Part shown: positions 14,521 to 24,330 of the stretch, piece after piece
Numbering within the stretch: position 1 is the stretch's first letter
Layout of the letters: every line of letters begins with the position of its first letter
Assembly: GCA_034437215.1 (NCBI GenBank)
Contig: DAOTVC010000054.1
Span: 1 to 37,687 of the forward strand
From: DAOTVC01 sp034437215
Lineage (GTDB): Bacteria > Chloroflexota > Anaerolineae > B4-G1 > SLSP01
DNA: 37,687 nt
Direction: 5' to 3'
Program-made: the position numbers and the translations under genes
The notes under the pieces: generated by a model
What the model was told of the DNA's origin: nothing
The model's input: only the letters and a program-made list of their open reading frames with translations
The model's database searches: none

Positions 14521-14570
14521 TCCCAAATTTAACCCAAATTAGATTGGGATAAATTTGGGTTAAATGGGAT
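14521..14570. repeat. AT-rich palindrome between convergent genes
   Basis: TTAACCCAAATT (14529-14540) and AATTTGGGTTAA (14552-14563) are perfect 12-bp arms around an 11-nt loop. TCCCA/TGGGA extends the stem outside. It lies between the 3' ends of the GT2 gene (plus) and the PPOX gene (minus). It may act as a bidirectional terminator, but it shares its CCCAA/TTGGG make-up with the segment at 13529-13577. Confidence 0.6.
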
Positions 14571-14593
14571 ACACCCAAACCCTGTTGGGGAAA

Positions 14594-15085
14594 TCAGGAG
14601 GCTGCAACCCCGAGCCGCTTGCCCGTCAACGTCTCGACCTGTAGCGAGACGACGGTCACCCCGGCGATCCGCGGCGCTTTGAGGGTCCGCGCCTTCACCG
14701 GCTCCGGATCGGGCTCCAGCTGATCGATCATCAGGGCCAGCGCCCGGCGCTTCGCCTCGGCGCTCTCGAGGAAGGTGGCCCGGGCGCGAAATTGAACGGT
14801 CCGCGCCGCGTGGTCGCACTCCCCCGCGACGTAGCCGTTATCCTCGAGGATCTGCCCGTAGACCACCGGGTTGGCCTCGAGGTAGTCGATCTTCCGCCCC
14901 TCTTTGGCGCAGTGGAAGTAGAAGCAGTTCTCCGCCACGTCGTAACCGTAGTTGACGCTGACCAGATAGGGCTGCTCCCCGCTGCAGAGCGCCAACGTCA
15001 CATACTTCTGCTCCCGAATGATCTCCAGGAGTTCGGCGCGCTCGGTGATGGCCTTCTCGGCCCGTCGTATGTGGTAGGTCTCCAT
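14594..15085 (-). CDS. Pyridoxamine 5'-phosphate oxidase-family (flavin-binding split-barrel) protein
   Basis: A 163-residue protein of the NimA/PPOX-like split-barrel group, which binds FMN, F420 or haem and reduces small molecules. It opens with the usual MxxYHIRRAEKAITERAELLEII, then KYVTLALCSGEQPYLVSVNYGYD, CFYFHCAKEGRKIDYLEANPVV and a C-terminal strand. The ATG at 15085 has a very strong SD (AAGGAGG). The 217-bp region upstream holds only the terminator of the next gene. The substrate is unknown. Confidence 0.87.
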   Translation of the reverse strand: METYHIRRAEKAITERAELLEIIREQKYVTLALCSGEQPYLVSVNYGYDVAENCFYFHCAKEGRKIDYLEANPVVYGQILEDNGYVAGECDHAARTVQFRARATFLESAEAKRRALALMIDQLEPDPEPVKARTLKAPRIAGVTVVSLQVETLTGKRLGVAAS

Positions 15086-15262
15086 GCTTCCTCCTTAAGG
15101 AAATGGGCTCTCCAGGATTTCACAGGGTACAACAGGGCCATTTGCCACGCGTCTCCTGCCACAACGCAGGAAAGGTCTGGCACGCCCCACCGCAGCAGCC
15201 ATTGGGGCTAGTTTTAGAGCTGCTCACCCCACGACCCGGCGAAACCCAAAAGACCCAGGAAA

Positions 15263-15290
15263 ATCTCCGGAACCCGCGGGTTCCGGAGAT
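15263..15290 (-). terminator. Intrinsic terminator of the AlbA_2-type regulator gene
   Basis: A perfect 28-bp palindrome with 14-bp arms (ATCTCCGGAACCCG and its complement). On the minus strand it lies 12 bp after the stop codon at 15303 and runs into TTTTCC, as expected for a terminator of that gene. Confidence 0.75.
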
Positions 15291-15302
15291 AGAGCTGTCC
15301 GC

Positions 15303-16667
15303 CTACTTGAAGATGTAGTAGGTGCCCCGCTTGGCCCCCACCTTGAGCAGCACCCCCTGCTCCACCAAATCGACGAGATCCAGCCGCAGGGTCTCGGAGG
15401 TGACGTTGGGACAGAGCTTCTGGTACTCCCGGTTAGTGATCCGCCCGTGATGCTGGATGTAGGCCAGCGCCTTGGTCTGGCGCTCGTTCGTCGAGAGACG
15501 CTCACCACCGCGTAGCGGCGGATGCTCCAGACTCCGCCGGAAGACGACGGTGAAGGAGAAGGGGGTCTCATTGAAGTCGGGGGGCGCGTGACCGGCGTTG
15601 ATCATCTCCTCGATCATGACGTCGACGCCCAGACCCAGCTCCTCGATGTAGCCCCACTGGAAGAGCCCGTTGACGAGGCGTGGGTTGCGGGAGAAGTGCT
15701 CATCGACGATGTTGTCCACGGTGATGAAGCCCGGTAGGCCCCCGGGGCTGGAGACCTCCAACCGGTCCGTGAAGATGCGCACCTCGATGGCGCGCCCGCG
15801 CAGACGGTAGTCGCGGTGGGCCACGGCGTTGACCAGGGCCTCGCGGATCGCCGTCGGCGGGTAGATCCACGCCTCCTCCCGCTGCAGGGAGTGCACGACG
15901 GCGCCCTGCTGGATCTGCTCCTGCAGAATATCCCACGTCCTCTGGATGATCCGGGGGAGGGGGCCGCGCACCTCGACACGACGCCCGTAGCCCGGCTTCC
16001 CGCCTTCGCCCCGCATGTCGGTGCCCTCGAAACGCAGGAAGATGAGGTCGCTGCGGGGGATGAAGATCTGAGGATTCTTGCCGAAGAGAAGAATGCCGGC
16101 GACGGTGGGCTGCCCCTCGCCGGTCAACCACCCCATCTCCACGAGGACGTCGTTGACGGACCGGGTAAGGGGCCGTCCCTGGCGCTCCTCCCACTTCTCG
16201 ACGAACTCCCGCAGGAGCTCCTCGTCGAAGTCGTCGCGGTCGGCGCCTGCTACCACCTCAGCCTCGTAGTCTCCTACGGAGCGGTTGGTCGCCAGCTGGC
16301 GCACCTCATCACCGGTGAGGGGCCGGTTCTCGGGCCCCGTCCGGACGAGCACCCGCCCATCGGAGAGGGTGTGCAGCTCGGGGCTCCGGCGCACGTGCCC
16401 CACGTAGATGAAGGCCCCCCGGGCCTCCGTCTGCTGCCACTCGACGGGCACCAGGGGACGGCAGAGGGACTCCGCCTGGTTGAAGGCGATGTTGAATTCC
16501 TCCGGTATCACCTCACCCGTGGGCCGTCCTCGTTCGTCCAGCCCAACGTAGATCGTGCCCCCATCAGCGTTGGCAAAGGCGATCATCGTCTCCGCCAGCG
16601 CCTCCACATCGGCATCGGAGAGCAGTGCGACTAACTGACTGGGTCCACCACGCGGTGCCTGATCCAT
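15303..16667 (-). CDS. AlbA_2/Schlafen-domain ATP-binding transcriptional regulator
   Basis: A 454-residue protein. The N-terminus has the AlbA_2 core (ALAETMIAFANADGGTIYVGLDERGRPTG). Next comes a central region with VNDVLVEMGWL and PTVAGILLFGKNPQIFIPRS, then a GHKL-type ATP-binding (HATPase_c_4) part with IREALVNAVAHRDY and DRLEVSSPGGLPGFITVDNI. It ends in a winged-helix segment (LAYIQHHGRITNREYQKLCPNVTSETLRLDLVDLVEQGVL). Such proteins are often called divergent AAA-4 or helicase-related regulators; the signal is unknown. The AlbA_2 domain lacks its usual first strand (E.xEFK), so the N-terminus is short. The ATG at 16667 has SD GGAAGAGG. It is 63 bp downstream of gyrA. Confidence 0.85.
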   Translation of the reverse strand: MDQAPRGGPSQLVALLSDADVEALAETMIAFANADGGTIYVGLDERGRPTGEVIPEEFNIAFNQAESLCRPLVPVEWQQTEARGAFIYVGHVRRSPELHTLSDGRVLVRTGPENRPLTGDEVRQLATNRSVGDYEAEVVAGADRDDFDEELLREFVEKWEERQGRPLTRSVNDVLVEMGWLTGEGQPTVAGILLFGKNPQIFIPRSDLIFLRFEGTDMRGEGGKPGYGRRVEVRGPLPRIIQRTWDILQEQIQQGAVVHSLQREEAWIYPPTAIREALVNAVAHRDYRLRGRAIEVRIFTDRLEVSSPGGLPGFITVDNIVDEHFSRNPRLVNGLFQWGYIEELGLGVDVMIEEMINAGHAPPDFNETPFSFTVVFRRSLEHPPLRGGERLSTNERQTKALAYIQHHGRITNREYQKLCPNVTSETLRLDLVDLVEQGVLLKVGAKRGTYYIFK

Positions 16668-16730
16668 ACCTGACCTCTTCCTTGGATATCCTGCCAGAAC
16701 TACGCGTCTCGTCGTCGGTGGTCGCCGAAC

Positions 16731-19217
<2,487 letters not shown>

Positions 19218-19269
19218 AGGTGTCCGTTCCTATTCTTCAAGCGTTGTCGGGGAGTTATCCCAAGTACCT

Positions 19270-19275
19270 ATTATA
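19270..19275 (-). promoter_or_regulatory. gyrA promoter -10 box
   Basis: A perfect TATAAT on the minus strand, giving a 5' UTR of roughly 45 nt before gyrA. The candidate -35 (CTGCAA, 16-bp spacer) is weak. Confidence 0.55.
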
Positions 19276-19299
19276 CCTCAAAGGGGCTGTTTTGCAGAT

Positions 19300-19721
19300 C
19301 AAGAGACTCTACCAGGGTCTGATCTTGCATAGAGCCCGCTCCTCGCCCCTGCCATTCTCGGCGCTCCGCTGACGCTGCGCGCCGTATCGGCAGGGGCCTT
19401 AAGGAGTGAAATTGGGGGTATACCGCCAAAGAAGGAGGCCTTTTCGAATTGGGTGTGTTTCACTTGAGTTAAACCGAGGCGTGAAACGTGAAACGTAAAA
19501 CGTGAGGGCTTCACGTTTCACGCTTTACGTTTCAGCCAGGGATAGCTCACAACTGGATTGAAACACACCTTTTCGAATTCGTCAGCCGACCGCTCCCATG
19601 ATACAATGAAACCAACAACCAATCACCGGGGGCAGTCACGAAAGCAACGCCGGGTCACACACCGGGCGACTGTCTGACTGCCAGACTGTAGACTACCCGA
19701 CTGTTCGAAAGGAGAACTCTC
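19300..19721. other. Intergenic region between gyrA and the 19722 gene
   Basis: No gene is supported here. The region holds a nested GC-rich cruciform at 19345-19397 (GCCCCTGCC/GGCAGGGGC outside CGGCGC/GCGCCG). It also holds the 117-bp inverted-repeat element with its 12-bp target duplication (19439-19579), a weak -10 (TACAAT near 19604-19609), and a run of GACTG repeats at about 8-bp spacing (19668-19703). Confidence 0.6.
19439..19579. mobile_element. MITE-like element, copy 1, with 12-bp target-site duplication
   Basis: The 117-bp element (19451-19567) starts GGGTGTGTTTCA and ends TGAAACACA, with 9-bp perfect and about 18-bp imperfect terminal inverted repeats. It is bordered by identical CCTTTTCGAATT copies at 19439-19450 and 19568-19579. 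The inside is a large imperfect hairpin made of GTGAAAC/GTAAAAC units. It has no coding capacity. A second, shorter copy lies at 25659-25752 without a clear duplication. Confidence 0.8.
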
Positions 19722-20060
19722 ATGGACCCCTTGAACTTGATCGTGACCGCCGTGGTGACGGGATCCACCGTGGGCCTGCATCACACCACCGCCGCAGCCG
19801 TGAAAGACGCCTACCGCGCCCTCAAACACTACTTTCTGGAGCGGTATACCGGGACGGAGGTCCTGGATGCGGTGCAGAGCGTGGAGGGCAAACCCCGTTC
19901 GGAGGCGCGCCAGGCCCTGCTCCGCGAGGAACTCGCCCAGGTAGGCGCTCATCGGGACGAGGAGCTCGTCCACGCCGCGCAGGCCTTTCTCATCAAAGCC
20001 GACCCGTACGGGGCCGAGGCGGGGAAGTACCACGTGGAGGACGTTACCGCCGACCCTTGA
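19722..20060 (+). CDS. Small hypothetical helical protein
   Basis: A 112-residue protein of unknown function. It begins with a hydrophobic, Gly/Ala/Thr-rich segment (MDPLNLIVTAVVTGSTVGLH), then a helix with VKDAYRALKHYFLERY and a charged helical second half with Glu/Arg-rich segments and DEELVHAAQAFL. The order (MDPL.LIV.A...G...AVKDAYR.LK) recalls short N-terminal helical modules found alone or in front of effector-type proteins; this is pattern memory, not a domain call. The ATG has SD AAAGGAG. The last 17 bp overlap the convergent methyltransferase gene. A terminator lies beyond, at 20080-20120. Confidence 0.7.
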   Translation: MDPLNLIVTAVVTGSTVGLHHTTAAAVKDAYRALKHYFLERYTGTEVLDAVQSVEGKPRSEARQALLREELAQVGAHRDEELVHAAQAFLIKADPYGAEAGKYHVEDVTADP

Positions 20061-20772
20061 TCGCGGTGACGAAGAAGAAGGGAAGATGGGCCACGACGCC
20101 CCATCTTCCCTCGATCTTTTCTGCCGCCTCCTCGGCTTGCTGCAGGGCGGTGCGCTCCTCCGCCGTCAGGGGAAGTCCCCGCAGCAGCTCGAAGCGCGCG
20201 GGACGAGGCGGGACGAGGCGGTTCTGAAACTCCACCCGCGCGTCGAAGCGGCGCCTCTCCAACGCGCCCGGCAGCTTGCGCCCCACGCGGGGATCGGCGC
20301 CCGCCCGGGAGAGGGCCGCCATCCAGACAGAACGGGTTGCGACCTCCGGAGGATACTCCATCAGCCCCCCGTAGTCGGGCTCGAGGGCCACGAGGGCCCC
20401 GCCGGGGCGCAGCACCCGCGCCACCTCGTCTAACACCGCCGCCAACGGACGTACCCAGAGGAGCGTCAGCTGGCTGAAGACGAGGTCCAGGCTTGCCGAG
20501 GCCAGGGGGAGCGCGCGGGCGTCCCCCCCGACACCCACCGCCTCCGGCGCGATCTCCCGGAGGGCGGGCAGGTCGAGATCGAGGGCCAAGACCTGCCCGC
20601 CGGCCCGCTCCAACAGCTCGGGGATGACCGCTCCCCGTCCCGCGCCCAGATCGAGGACTCGGGCTCGCTGGTCGATCCCGACCCGCCGCAGCAGGTACTC
20701 CCTGGCGGGTGCCAGCCAGGCCGCCTGCGCCGTCAACAGTGCAGCCGGGGGGAGCGCAGGACTTGAAGACAC
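20044..20772 (-). CDS. Class I SAM-dependent methyltransferase
   Basis: A 242-residue Rossmann-fold methyltransferase (Methyltransf_11 type). Motif I is VLDLGAGRGAVIPELL (about residues 39-54), the acidic end of beta2 is LALDLD, motif II/III is GGDARALPLASASLDLVFSQLTLLWV, and EVARVLRPGGALVALEPDYGG follows. The C-terminal part has no recognised substrate domain. The start is GTG at 20772, 41 bp after the DUF2207 gene ends, so it is probably the last gene of the radical SAM-DUF2207 block. Its 3' end overlaps the convergent 19722 gene by 17 bp. The substrate is unknown. Confidence 0.9.
   Translation of the reverse strand: MSSSPALPPAALLTAQAAWLAPAREYLLRRVGIDQRARVLDLGAGRGAVIPELLERAGGQVLALDLDLPALREIAPEAVGVGGDARALPLASASLDLVFSQLTLLWVRPLAAVLDEVARVLRPGGALVALEPDYGGLMEYPPEVATRSVWMAALSRAGADPRVGRKLPGALERRRFDARVEFQNRLVPPRPARFELLRGLPLTAEERTALQQAEEAAEKIEGRWGVVAHLPFFFVTAIKGRR
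20080..20120 (+). terminator. Plus-strand terminator inside the methyltransferase 3' end
   Basis: GGGAAGATGGG (20080-20090) and CCCATCTTCCC (20100-20110) form a perfect 11-bp stem with a 9-nt loop, followed by TCGATCTTTT. It lies 20 bp after the stop of the plus-strand 19722 gene and within the coding sequence of the opposite-strand methyltransferase. Confidence 0.6.
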
Positions 20773-20813
20773 CGCCTATGTCCGGACGCGGATCACGAAC
20801 GGCTGCCCATCCG

Positions 20814-22703
20814 CTACCGTCCCCCACCCGCACAGGCACAGGCGCAGGCACAGCCCGCGCAGGCACAGGCGCAGCCGCTCCCACCACCGCCCCCCCCGCC
20901 ACTCGAGGAGGCCTTCATGAACGCCTCGAAGATATCCCCCGTCGTGCGGTCCACACCGCTGAGGTCGAGGACACCGCCGCTGCGCGCAACGCCGCCCCCC
21001 AGGCTGGCAGGGAGGATGGCGGCTGCCATTCCACCCATGGTATTCTCGGCCCAGCCGGAGAAGGAGGCCCCCACGTCGGAGAGTGACGTCCTTCCCCCGG
21101 CCCCCGTACGCCCTGCCGACTTCGAGCCCCCCACGTTGACCAGCCCACCCCGGGAGCCGCTGACCCGCGGCGAAAGGCGCATCCAGGTGGGCCAGTAGCT
21201 GTAGCCGCCCGGAGCCCTGAGAACCGTCGGGTACTGCTTGTTCAGCATCACCCACGGGAGATTCTTATCGAGGAACTCCTCTTTCTCGGGGATCTCCCCG
21301 ATGCTCTGGGCCTTCTTCCACGCCCGGTCGACCACCCGCTTGTAGTAGTCCCGGGTGTCGGAGAGATCGAACTTCTTCATCTTGGCTGCCGTCTGCTTGA
21401 TCAACCCCTCCATGGCCTCGGTGAAATCGAGCTCCTTGACGGCTTGGTCGGGATGACGCTCCAGCAGGTAGAGGAAGGGGCGTTCGTAGCCGTGGACGAC
21501 CGTGCCCCGTTCCTGGGCCACGCGGCGATAGAACCTGAGCCGGCTGGCCTTTCCGGTGATGTTGGGCTGCTCCAGGGACCGGAAGTCCTCGTCCACCGCC
21601 ACCTGGAGAGGGTCCTCCTCCACCTGGCGCACGACGCCCTTGGCGAGGAGCCCAAAGATGACCAGCGTCAGCACCTCGTTGAGGGGCTTTTCCAGCAGCA
21701 CCGCCGCCTCCGGCGCCGTGAGCCCCCGCTTGATCCCGCCCCCCTCCACCTGGGCGATGGGCGGGAGATAGGTCTTCCGGCGCCTCCGCAGCGTCGCCTC
21801 GTTGAGAATGATGAGGAGCACCATGACGGGGAAGAGGAGCAGGTGCAGGAGGGGGCTGATCACCATCAGCCACACGAGCCCGCCGCCCAGGAGCAGGTAG
21901 AGGACAAAGCCCGTCCCGCCGGAGAAGCGGAAGTAGAGGAAGCTGAAGAAGCCGAAGAGGATGACCCCCAGGACGAAGTGAACGCTGGGGTTGTCCCGCA
22001 GCCACTTGACCATGAGCTCCAGGATGGTCATCTGTACCACGCGGTCCACGGCGGATTGCGGGAAGGAGATCCCTACGCGGTGCGGGCCGGTGAGGCGGGT
22101 GTCGGGCCAGCGCCAGAGACCGACGACGCGCCCCTCGTAGAGCGCTTTCTGCGTGAAGGGCTCGTTCTGGTAGAGCACGTTCTCGGGTTCGACACCCGCG
22201 GGCACGTGGATGGCGACCATCAGATCGGTCGTACCCTGCACCAGGTCACCGTCGAACCAGGTAGGGGTGATCTGGAGGGAGGCGAAGTCGCGGTCGGTGA
22301 GATCCTGGTAGACCATGTCGGGCATGGTGAACTCCACATGAAGGGTACCCCTCTCCCCGGCAGGGATGGCCTGGCTCCCCAGATGGATCTCGACCCCCGT
22401 GTCGATGTAGGTGGAGGGGCGGATGTCGGAGAGCTGCACCCCGTTGATAGAGGCGCGGAAGTCGCCGATATCGTAGTCGTCGTGGGGCGTGCCGATGTCC
22501 ACGATGTCGATGGGAGAGGCAAAGGCCGAGTTGGCAAAGGTGATGTCATACTCGATGTCCACCGACGCATCGGGGTTGACGAAGACCTCCATCCGCATCT
22601 CGGGCACGCCGAAGCTGTAGTTCTGGGCGCTCACCGGGCCGATAAGGGCGATGAAGAGCATTGCGAACAGGGTCAGGGATACAAAGCGATACAGTCGTCT
22701 CAT
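20814..22703 (-). CDS. DUF2207-type membrane protein with Gly-rich, Cys-Ala C-terminal tail
   Basis: A 629-residue protein. It has a signal peptide or first TM (residues 1-27, ending GPVSAQ) and an extracytoplasmic beta-rich domain (about 28-250; MRMEVFVNPDASVDIEYDITF). Three TM segments follow (about 260-340), ending in a positive NEATLRRRRK. Next comes a cytoplasmic region with LTAPEAAVLLEKPLNEVLTLVIFGLLAKGVV, a winged-helix-like fold seen in DUF2207. The last 21 residues are SG, then alternating Cys-Ala with one Gly insert (Cys 611, 613, 615, 618, 620, 622, 624), then GGGR, after a run of seven Gly. Positive-inside topology puts this tail in the cytoplasm. The ATG at 22703 has SD GGGAGGT. 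It lies directly after the inactive radical SAM paralogue. Confidence 0.88.
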   Translation of the reverse strand: MRRLYRFVSLTLFAMLFIALIGPVSAQNYSFGVPEMRMEVFVNPDASVDIEYDITFANSAFASPIDIVDIGTPHDDYDIGDFRASINGVQLSDIRPSTYIDTGVEIHLGSQAIPAGERGTLHVEFTMPDMVYQDLTDRDFASLQITPTWFDGDLVQGTTDLMVAIHVPAGVEPENVLYQNEPFTQKALYEGRVVGLWRWPDTRLTGPHRVGISFPQSAVDRVVQMTILELMVKWLRDNPSVHFVLGVILFGFFSFLYFRFSGGTGFVLYLLLGGGLVWLMVISPLLHLLLFPVMVLLIILNEATLRRRRKTYLPPIAQVEGGGIKRGLTAPEAAVLLEKPLNEVLTLVIFGLLAKGVVRQVEEDPLQVAVDEDFRSLEQPNITGKASRLRFYRRVAQERGTVVHGYERPFLYLLERHPDQAVKELDFTEAMEGLIKQTAAKMKKFDLSDTRDYYKRVVDRAWKKAQSIGEIPEKEEFLDKNLPWVMLNKQYPTVLRAPGGYSYWPTWMRLSPRVSGSRGGLVNVGGSKSAGRTGAGGRTSLSDVGASFSGWAENTMGGMAAAILPASLGGGVARSGGVLDLSGVDRTTGDIFEAFMKASSSGGGGGGGSGCACACAGCACACACAGGGR

Positions 22704-22798
22704 CTCTACCTCCCACAAATCACGAGCAACAGACCCGCACTCCGAATCGAGCGGGCGCCTACGGTGCCATATGCTACTTTGCGGATCACGTTTCAACC

Positions 22799-24100
22799 TC
22801 AGGTCCGCCGCCGTGCCCATCCCGCAGGGTCGGCGGGACAGACGGCAGCACAGAGGGCTAAGCCGGGACAGACCTCACAGCGCGAGGTGGGCGCCTCGAC
22901 CTGCTCCCGGTACCGCAGGAAGGCGGAATCCTCCCAGATGCTCTCCCACGAGTCTCGCAGCAGGTTCCCGGCCGTGCGGTAAGGCCCCCGCGGCGGGATC
23001 ACCGCACCGTTGGACTCCACCCGCACGGCGACCTCCGCAGAGCAGCGGGGGCCCCTCTGCACCTGCGCCGGCAGCGTCAGCACCGGATCGCGCTCCACCG
23101 GCGGCTCCCAGATGAAGCGCAGGTCGTTCAGCGTCGCCGCCTCCTCCACCCGGGTCGCGACCTGGGGCAGAGCGGCGGCGAAGAGGGCGCTGTCCCCATC
23201 CGTGCGCGTCTCCTCTGTGGTGGCATAGGCCACGAAGGAGAGGCTGTCGGCGCCCAGGGCCGCCAACGCCTCCACGGTCTCCTCCAGCATCTCCACGCTC
23301 TCGACCACCAGAGGCACCTCCGCCACGGCAGCGATCTCGTTCTCCTGAAGCCAGTCGAAGAGGGCAACCGCCGCGGCGTGATCGCCCGGGCCGCAGAGGG
23401 CATCGTGAACGGCGGGATCACTGGAGGCGTAGGGCACCGTCACGTGGTCCGCGCCCGTCTGCCAGAGCAGGGGCAGCAGCCCCTCGGCGCTCAGCGTCGT
23501 CGCCAGAGCCCGCACGCCGGCGATCATCCCCAGCGCCTCGGCCCGCTCTATGGCGCGCACGAGGTGCTCGGGAACGACGGCGGGGGGGGCGAAGAGGGTG
23601 ACGTGGGGGATGGCGACCTCCCAGATCCGGTCGAGGAGGGGCAGAAGTTGCTCCGGCCCGGCCAGAGGCACGGCAGCCTGCAGGGGTGCGATGAGCTCGG
23701 CGCCGAAGGGGGAGAGCAAGGCATCGTCCAGGCTGAAGATGGGGAAGGTATCGCCGGGGTTGAGCATCGCCTGGATGAGCGCCTTTACCTGGGCGATGTC
23801 GGCGCGCACCTGAGCTTCGTGAGTCCCTTCGAAGCGCGTGGCAAGATCCACGAGGATGGCGTCCTCGCCCTTGCCCTCCAGCAACCCCTGAGCGATGACC
23901 ACCCCCGGAGGGGTGAGGCGGGCAGCGGCGGAGGCGTTGGCGATGAGCATGCCGCTCCCGTCCCGCTCGACGCGCAGGTGGTAGCGGGTGAACTGACCGT
24001 CGGTCTCCCGCGTGGTGTGGTAGAGCCCCGGTGCGACAGGGGGAGGCGGCGCAGGGCGACGGATCTGCATCAACTTGCTCAGCCAGCTCTTGTCGGACAT
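22799..24100 (-). CDS. Radical SAM/SPASM paralogue without the catalytic cluster motif (pseudoenzyme)
   Basis: A 433-residue paralogue of the enzyme at 25905-27353. Both share the proline-rich start, GLYHTTR...FTRYHLRVERDGSGML, a PqqD-like module (about residues 55-113), PHVTLFAP versus PHVILTGG, VHDAL versus VHDAM, and NLLRDSWESIWEDSAF versus NILEDPWESIWESDLF. The CX3CX2C loop is missing: SPFGAELIAPLQAAVPLAGP replaces it, and GGEP has become APPA. The C-terminal SPASM part keeps Cys353, 408, 411, 417 and 421, but the Cys after the conserved NG is Pro370. It cannot bind the radical SAM cluster in the usual way. It is likely a binding partner or scaffold. SD GAGGAGGG. The DUF2207 gene follows after 95 bp. 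Confidence 0.85.
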   Translation of the reverse strand: MSDKSWLSKLMQIRRPAPPPPVAPGLYHTTRETDGQFTRYHLRVERDGSGMLIANASAAARLTPPGVVIAQGLLEGKGEDAILVDLATRFEGTHEAQVRADIAQVKALIQAMLNPGDTFPIFSLDDALLSPFGAELIAPLQAAVPLAGPEQLLPLLDRIWEVAIPHVTLFAPPAVVPEHLVRAIERAEALGMIAGVRALATTLSAEGLLPLLWQTGADHVTVPYASSDPAVHDALCGPGDHAAAVALFDWLQENEIAAVAEVPLVVESVEMLEETVEALAALGADSLSFVAYATTEETRTDGDSALFAAALPQVATRVEEAATLNDLRFIWEPPVERDPVLTLPAQVQRGPRCSAEVAVRVESNGAVIPPRGPYRTAGNLLRDSWESIWEDSAFLRYREQVEAPTSRCEVCPGLALCAAVCPADPAGWARRRT

Positions 24101-24130
24101 AAGTCCCTCCTCAAAAATAAGTGGCTCTCC

Positions 24131-24275
24131 TGAAAGAAGGTGGGGACTAACTGCAAAGGACGCAGAGGTCGCAAGGATAACTTAATATTTCTAAGGTTTG
24201 CACCTCGATGAATTAATAATCTGTATCTCAACTTTGCGTTCTTGGCGCTCTCTGCGGTTAGCTAGTCTTTCTTCA
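24131..24275 (+). mobile_element. 145-bp inverted-repeat element, copy A
   Basis: It starts TGAAAGAAGG and ends TCTTTCTTCA. About 42 bp at each end form an imperfect terminal inverted repeat (AACTGCAAAGGACGCAGAG on the left, CTCTCTGCGGTT on the right). It is AT-rich in the middle with no ORF. Copy B at 30843-30987 is the same length, about nine-tenths identical by eye, and in the opposite orientation. It sits between the flavodoxin and pseudo-radical-SAM genes. Confidence 0.8.
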
Positions 24276-24330
24276 GTAGAGTCAATCAGTCAACGTTTGA
24301 AAGTTCAAGGTCCAAGTCACGCGCACCCGA

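Noticed and set aside
15303..16667. Considered as a Schlafen-type defence gene.
   Set aside because: It has the AlbA_2, GHKL and winged-helix order of common transcriptional regulators and sits behind gyrA with no defence partners.
19299..19514. A short minus-strand frame across the inverted-repeat element, and a similar one at 25610-26083.
   Set aside because: The shared peptide (SRLGLTQ.KHT) is only the translation of the repeat element; no start signals or domain.
24131..24275. CRISPR or tandem repeat array, because the element contains repeated GCAAAG/CTTTGC-like words.
   Set aside because: Only terminal inverted repeats are present; there are no regularly spaced direct repeats with unique spacers. 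No cas genes were seen.
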